Below are positions 6,730-11,263 of a stretch of DNA of 11,263 bases, piece after piece (the first letter of the stretch is position 1; each line of letters starts with the position of its first letter). The translations under genes and the position numbers were made by a program. Below the pieces are notes generated by a model, which made no database searches, was not told the DNA's origin, and worked only from the letters and a program-made list of their open reading frames with translations. This DNA comes from JBHHXR01 sp046757205 (GTDB lineage Bacteria; Pseudomonadota; Alphaproteobacteria; Rhodobacterales; Rhodobacteraceae): assembly GCA_046757205.1 (NCBI GenBank), contig JBHHXR010000111.1, positions 1-11,263 of the forward strand. Direction: 5' to 3'.

Positions 6730-6876
6730 GGAAGGTCCTTCGTGCTGTGCGCGGTCGTCAGGCCGACGGTACGGCGATTGTCTGCACCGTCAAATCCTTC
6801 GAAACGCTTCGATATTCCGGCCGGACGGGCTGGCCGGTTTACGCGGGGGCAATCGGCGCCGGCGCCCGATTCCCTG

Positions 6877-6905
6877 TTTACACCGGCGAAAACTGGCGAC
6901 ACAAT
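6877..6905 (+). promoter_or_regulatory. Candidate sigma70-type promoter for the ABC transporter operon
   Basis: TTTACA (6877-6882, five of six matches to TTGACA) and CACAAT (6900-6905, four of six to TATAAT) are separated by exactly 17 nt. Transcription would start near 6912, giving a leader of about 50 nt to the ATG at 6962. This is the best promoter match seen in the window. It lies in the amidohydrolase/ABC divergent gap; I found no equally good match for the amidohydrolase. Confidence 0.5.
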
Positions 6906-6939
6906 TCCCGCAAACGAACCGGGCGTCAATGATCCGGGA

Positions 6940-6951
6940 CTGACAAGTCAG
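6940..6951. promoter_or_regulatory. Short dyad next to the ribosome binding site of the ABC operon
   Basis: CTGAC-AA-GTCAG is a perfect 5-bp inverted repeat touching the Shine-Dalgarno sequence AGGGA (6950-6954) of the first ATPase gene. A protein bound here would lie just downstream of the candidate promoter and over the ribosome binding site, as a repressor might. It is short and may be chance. Confidence 0.25.
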
Positions 6952-6961
6952 GGAATTCTCG

Positions 6962-7958
6962 ATGCTGGACACCGCCGCGCCCGTGCTCGACGTGGCCGAT
7001 CTGAAGACGATATTCCGCACCCGTGACGGCGAGGTGCACGCGGTCAACGGCGTGACCTTCAGTATCGCGCCGGGCGAATTGCTGGGTGTGGTCGGCGAGA
7101 GCGGGTCGGGCAAGAGCGTGACCATGATGTCGCTGATGGGGCTGTTGCCGATGCCGCCGGCGGAGATCGTCTCGGGGCGCATCCTGTACAACGGCACCGA
7201 CGTGCGCGGCATGTCCGACGAGGAGATGCGGCAGTTGCGCGGCAAGGAGATAGGGTTCGTGTTTCAGGACCCGATGACGTCGCTCAATCCGGTGTTCACC
7301 GTCGGCTTCCAGTTGATGGAACCGCTGCGCGAACACCTCGGCATGGACAAGCAGGCGGCGCGCAGGCGGGCGGCGGAACTGCTGGCGCTGGTCGGCATCC
7401 CGGACGCCGATGCGCGGCTGAGGGATTTTCCGCACCAGTTCTCCGGCGGCATGCGGCAGCGGGTGATGATCGCGGTGGCGCTGGCGTGCGATCCCAAGGT
7501 GCTGATCGCCGACGAGCCGACGACGGCGCTGGATGTGACCATCCAGGCGCAGATACTGGAACTGGTGAAGGGGCTGCGCCGGAAGCTGGGTATGGGGATC
7601 GTCTGGATTACCCACGACCTGGGTGTCGTGGCCGGTATCGCCGACCGGGTGATGGTTATGTATGGCGGGCAGATTGTCGAGCACGCCGACGTCGCGGAGT
7701 TGTTCGCCCACCCGCAGCACCCATACACGCGGGCGCTGCTGGAGACCCTGCCCAAGGTTCACGGCGAGAGGGCGCACCGGCTGCGGTCTATCGACGGCCA
7801 GCCGCCGAGCCTGGCGAAGCACCCGGCGTCCTGCCCGTTCGCGCCGCGCTGCCGGCACGCCTTCGAGCGCTGCCTGAAGGAGAATCCGTCGCGCGTGGCG
7901 GTGACGGAGAGGCACGACGTCGCCTGCTGGTGGGATGCCCGAACGGGAGAACGGCGAG

Positions 7959-7966
<8 letters not shown>
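6962..7966 (+). CDS. Oligopeptide/dipeptide ABC transporter ATP-binding protein, DppD/OppD type
   Basis: One of two cytoplasmic ATPases powering a peptide-type (nickel/dipeptide/oligopeptide superfamily) importer. It has 334 residues, normal for DppD/OppD. The Walker A motif GESGSGKS is at 45-52, the Q-loop at Q102 (FVFQDPMTSLNP), the ABC signature FSGGMRQR at 160-167, Walker B VLIADE at 180-185, and the switch histidine at H218 (ITHDLGVV). The C-terminal oligopeptide-transporter extension has four cysteines (C291, C297, C304, C322) in the CPFAPRC...C...C pattern, typical of this subfamily and in some members linked to an iron-sulfur cluster. The ATG at 6962 has AGGGA 7 nt upstream. It is the first gene of the operon and overlaps the next by 8 nt, so the two ATPases are probably made in equal amounts as a heterodimer. 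Confidence 0.95.
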
Positions 7967-8945
<979 letters not shown>

Positions 8946-8954
8946 GGGGAAAAC

Positions 8955-8977
8955 TGCCTGCATGCAAAAAGCAGGCA
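8955..8977 (+). repeat. Hairpin between the ATPase genes and the binding-protein gene, flanked by a 7-nt direct repeat
   Basis: TGCCTGC (8955-8961) pairs perfectly with GCAGGCA (8971-8977) around the loop ATGCAAAAA. The heptamer AAACTGC occurs at 8951-8957 and again at 8977-8983, bordering the stem on each side. No T-run follows, so read-through into the binding-protein gene is expected. Such hairpins often mark a processing or stability boundary that lets the binding protein be made in excess of the ATPases; that role here is inference. Confidence 0.45.
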
Positions 8978-9021
8978 AACTGCACCACGGCTAAACGACT
9001 TTAACTTCAGGGAGAAACGAC

Positions 9022-10719
9022 ATGAAAATCGGAACAGCCCTTCTGGGCGCCGCCGCTGCACTTGTGGCGACGGGCGCCTTCGCAGCCGAACGCGGCCGCG
9101 ACGGGCAAGTGAATATCCTGTACTGGCAAGCGGCCTCGATCCTGAACCCGTACCTGTCGGGCGGCACCAAGGACATCGAGGCAGCCTCGATGGTGCTGGA
9201 GCCGCTGGCCTACTACGATCAGGACGGCAACATGGTTCCGGCACTGGCCGCCGAGATCCCGACCGTCGCCAATGGCGGCGTCTCGCAGGACCTCACCTCG
9301 ATCACCTGGAAACTGAAGCCGGGCGTCGTCTGGTCCGACGAAACCGCGCTGACTTCCGCCGACGTGGTGTTCTCGGGCAACTACTGCATGAACCCCGACG
9401 GTGGCTGCAACGCGACGTCGAATTTCGCCGACGTGAAATCCATCGAAGCGGTCGATGACCTGACGGTCAAGATCACCTTCAGCGTGGCCAAGCCGTTCCC
9501 GTACGGCCCGTTCGTCGGCACCACGTCGCCGATCATCCAGCAGGCGCAGTTCGCCAACTGCACCGGCGCCAAGGCGCCCGAGTGCACGACCGAGAACTTC
9601 AACCCGATCGGCACCGGCCCGTTCAAGGTGACGGAATTCAAGGCCAACGACGTCGTCACCTACGAGATGAACGAGCTGTATCGCGAGCCCGGAAAACCGG
9701 CCTTCAAGACGGCGGTGTTCAAGGGCGGCGGCGATGCCGTCAGCGCGGCGCGCTCGGTTCTGGAAACCGGCGAGTTCGACTATGCCTGGAACCTGCAGGT
9801 CGAGCCGGAAATCCTCGCCCAGATGGTTGCGGCCGGAAAAGGCGAGGTGGTCTCGTCCTTCGGCACCTCGGTCGAACGGCTGATGGTCAACCTCACCGAT
9901 CCGAACCCGGCGCTGGGCGACGAGCGCGGCACCGTCAAACATCCGCATCCGTTCCTGACCGATCCGGCCGTGCGCCGGGCGCTGAGCCTGGCCATCGACC
10001 GCGAAATCCTCGTGGAAGCGGGCTACGGCGCGGCCGGTCAGGTGACCTGCAACGTGCTGCCCGCGCCGGCGATCTACGCCTCGACCGCCAACGACTGGTG
10101 CAAGACGCAGGACATCGACGCAGCCAACAAACTGCTGGATGACGCCGGCTGGGCGCGCGGGTCGGACGGCGTGCGCGCCAAGGACGGTGTGCGCCTGTCG
10201 ATCCTGTACCAGACCTCGACCAATTCGGTCCGTCAGGGCACGCAGGCGCTGATCAAGCAGATGTGGGAGCAGATCGGCGTCGAGACCGAGCTTCGCAACA
10301 TCGACGCGGCCGTTTTCTTCGGCGGCGACCAGTCGAGCCCGGACACGTTCCAGAAGTTCTTCGCCGACATCGAGATGTACACCAACAACTTCGATGGCAC
10401 CGACCCCGAGTCGTACATGGGCAACTGGGTATGCTCGGAAATTCCGTCGCCGGCGAACCAGTGGCTGGGCAACAACATGCCGCGCTACTGCAACCCCGAA
10501 TACGATGCGCTTGTCGCCAAGATGGCCAAGACCGCGGCGCTGGAAGAGCGCGCGGCGCTGGCCAAGAAGATGAACGACATGCTGATCGACTTCGGTGCAA
10601 TGATCCCGCTGATCCATCGTGGCGACGTGTCGGCACATGCCAACTCGCTGCTGGGCGTGAAGATGAATTCCTGGGATTCCGAGTTGTGGAACATCCAGGA
10701 CTGGACCCGAGCCAAGTGA
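9022..10719 (+). CDS. Periplasmic peptide-type ABC transporter substrate-binding protein (SBP family 5)
   Basis: Periplasmic ligand receptor of the importer, in the DppA/OppA/NikA family (SBP_bac_5); the ligand is probably a peptide or peptide-like compound, not determinable here. It has 565 residues. The Sec signal peptide is residues 1-21, with cleavage likely after GAFA; no lipobox cysteine is present, so it should be soluble. Family marks are LNPYLSGGTKDIEAASMVLEPL (41-62), TWKLKPGVVWSDETALTSADVVFS (95-118), NPIGTGPFKV (194-203) and DPAVRRALSLAIDREILVEAGYG (314-336). Eight cysteines fall in four close pairs: C122/C129, C180/C187, C343/C360 and C471/C490. AGGGAGA lies 7 nt before ATG 9022. 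It follows the ATPases instead of leading the operon, and hairpins border it on both sides, which suits higher expression. Confidence 0.94.
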   Translation: MKIGTALLGAAAALVATGAFAAERGRDGQVNILYWQAASILNPYLSGGTKDIEAASMVLEPLAYYDQDGNMVPALAAEIPTVANGGVSQDLTSITWKLKPGVVWSDETALTSADVVFSGNYCMNPDGGCNATSNFADVKSIEAVDDLTVKITFSVAKPFPYGPFVGTTSPIIQQAQFANCTGAKAPECTTENFNPIGTGPFKVTEFKANDVVTYEMNELYREPGKPAFKTAVFKGGGDAVSAARSVLETGEFDYAWNLQVEPEILAQMVAAGKGEVVSSFGTSVERLMVNLTDPNPALGDERGTVKHPHPFLTDPAVRRALSLAIDREILVEAGYGAAGQVTCNVLPAPAIYASTANDWCKTQDIDAANKLLDDAGWARGSDGVRAKDGVRLSILYQTSTNSVRQGTQALIKQMWEQIGVETELRNIDAAVFFGGDQSSPDTFQKFFADIEMYTNNFDGTDPESYMGNWVCSEIPSPANQWLGNNMPRYCNPEYDALVAKMAKTAALEERAALAKKMNDMLIDFGAMIPLIHRGDVSAHANSLLGVKMNSWDSELWNIQDWTRAK

Positions 10720-10733
10720 CCATGCGAAGTGCT

Positions 10734-10762
10734 GTCCCGGCCGGCGAGAGCCGCGCCGGGAC
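10734..10762 (+). repeat. Strong hairpin 1 between the binding-protein and permease genes
   Basis: GTCCCGGC (10734-10741) pairs with GCCGGGAC (10755-10762). The interior adds CGGC/GCCG around a GAGA tetraloop, giving about 12 bp with one bulged C. It begins 15 nt after the binding-protein stop. No T-run follows. Likely roles are 3'-end protection of the binding-protein mRNA or partial termination before the permeases; these are inferred. Confidence 0.6.
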
Positions 10763-10766
10763 CTTG

Positions 10767-10784
10767 CCCCGAAGTTTCTTGGGG
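10767..10784 (+). repeat. Hairpin 2 in the binding-protein/permease gap
   Basis: CCCC (10767-10770) pairs with GGGG (10781-10784), and inside it AAG pairs with CTT around a TTT loop, with one bulged G. It is weaker than its neighbours but lies exactly between them, only 4 nt after hairpin 1 and 5 nt before hairpin 3. Confidence 0.4.
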
Positions 10785-10789
10785 TTGAG

Positions 10790-10810
10790 GCCCCGGATCA
10801 TGTCCGGGGC
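10790..10810. repeat. Hairpin 3: palindromic repeat of a type common in alphaproteobacterial intergenic DNA
   Basis: GCCCCGGA (10790-10797) pairs perfectly with TCCGGGGC (10803-10810) around the 5-nt loop TCATG. From memory, the pattern CCCCGGATCA(a/t)GTCCGGGG recurs as a dispersed palindrome between genes in several alphaproteobacteria, much as REP elements do in enterobacteria. I see one copy only in this window, so its repeat status here is inferred. Confidence 0.5.
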
Positions 10811-10851
10811 AGCGCGTTTCCTGCCAGGCTCATGACCCGAGACGCTGCGAC

Positions 10852-11263
10852 ATGCTGAATTTCACCATACGGCGGCTGATGTTCGCCGTACCGACGCTTC
10901 TGGTCATCAGCTTCATCATCTTCGCCATCCTCGACCTGGCGCCGAACGACCCCACCGGCAACCTGCCGCTGACCATTCCGCCCGAGGTCAAGGAAAAAAT
11001 CCGCGAATCGCTGGGGCTGGGGCAGCCGTTTCATATCCGATACCTGAAATGGCTGTTGCAGTTCTTCGTCAGCGAGCCGCTGAACATCTTCGAGGAATTG
11101 ACCGGCTGGGAAATCGGCGACTCGGAAAACCGGCTGCGGGTGGTGAGCTGGGCGACGCGCTCGCCGGTGGTCGACCTGATCGTACAGCGCATGCCGCAGA
11201 CGCTGTGGGTGGTCGGCATGTCCTACGTGGTCGGCATCCTGATCGCGGTGCCGATCGGGGTGA
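10852..11263 (+). CDS. Peptide-type ABC transporter permease, DppB/OppB type, N-terminal part (cut by window edge)
   Basis: Inner-membrane channel subunit of the importer. Only the first 137 codons are present; the gene runs off the right edge. It begins MLNFTIRRLMFAVPTLLVISFIIFAILDLAPNDP: one Arg pair then a first transmembrane helix (about 9-28), the standard DppB/OppB start. The periplasmic segment includes the family pattern V.E.I.ESLGLGQPFHIRYLKWL (about 46-68) and SPVVDLIVQRMPQTLWVVG (about 104-122), then a second helix (about 117-136). Between these lies a segment of roughly 30 residues (about 72-104, with NIFEELTGWEIGDSENRLR) that most DppB proteins lack. ATG 10852 fits the family start, though no clear Shine-Dalgarno precedes it. 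A second permease (DppC type) would be expected just beyond the window. Confidence 0.93.
   Translation, partial: MLNFTIRRLMFAVPTLLVISFIIFAILDLAPNDPTGNLPLTIPPEVKEKIRESLGLGQPFHIRYLKWLLQFFVSEPLNIFEELTGWEIGDSENRLRVVSWATRSPVVDLIVQRMPQTLWVVGMSYVVGILIAVPIGV

Noticed and set aside
6852..6870. GC-rich near-palindrome around GGCGCCGGCGCC upstream of the ABC operon
   Set aside because: The core is simple GC alternation common in this genome and the outer arms are offset by one base; there is no independent support for an operator.
5380..7026. Long plus-strand open frame (548 codons) opposite the HAD and amidohydrolase genes
   Set aside because: It mirrors the two minus-strand genes; the His/Ala/Gly/Asp-rich translation is typical of a reverse-complement shadow.
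9007..10638. Long minus-strand open frame (over 500 codons) opposite the binding-protein gene
   Set aside because: It is an antisense shadow of a clear SBP gene in GC-rich DNA; its translation is Arg/Val/Gly/His-rich with no domain.

Overview
The window reads as chromosomal DNA of an alphaproteobacterium, most likely Rhodobacterales or a close relative. The grounds are the high GC content, GC-rich third codon positions, the IleRS N-terminus beginning MCADTPDYKDTL, the adjacent ycjX/ycjF pair, and an oligopeptide-binding protein with an 'AERG..G.VNILYWQA' mature N-terminus that I associate with Rhodobacteraceae. The lineage call rests on family recognition, not on a search.

Layout, left to right. 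(1) 1-395, minus: N-terminal part of ileS, cut by the window edge. (2) 396-685: divergent leader holding a possible 48-codon ORF with a strong Shine-Dalgarno (454-600, plus). (3) 686-1006, plus: a small exported Arg/Tyr/Gly/Asn-rich protein of unknown function. (4) 1088-1119: strong 11-bp hairpin between convergent genes. (5) 3595-1149, minus: ycjX (P-loop GTPase-like, DUF463) and ycjF (DUF697 membrane protein), coupled by an ATGA overlap. (6) 3631-3662: dyad in the divergent ycjX/truA gap. (7) 3698-4468, plus: truA. (8) 4469-4615: convergent gap with a terminator-like palindrome and a separate 18-bp dyad. (9) 5380-4616, minus: HAD-IIA phosphatase of the LHPP-like type. (10) 6729-5557, minus: M20 metallo-amidohydrolase. 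(11) 6962 to the window end, plus: oligopeptide/dipeptide-type ABC transporter, in the order ATPase (DppD/OppD-like), ATPase (DppF/OppF-like), periplasmic binding protein, permease (DppB/OppB-like, partial).

How it works together. The left two thirds are core or conserved functions: tRNA charging, tRNA pseudouridylation and a conserved inner-membrane GTPase pair. The right third looks like a peptide or acylated amino-acid uptake and hydrolysis locus: the binding protein captures the ligand, the permeases and two ATPases import it, and the divergent amidohydrolase could cleave it in the cytoplasm. Hairpins flank the binding-protein gene on both sides, which suggests separate control of its mRNA level.

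I see no rRNA, tRNA, CRISPR, IS element, phage gene or toxin-antitoxin pair. Nothing here amounts to a clearly new system. The most interesting items are the hairpin cluster before the permease, the dyad between truA and the HAD gene, the small ORF opposite the ileS leader, the paired cysteines of the binding protein, and the small secreted protein.
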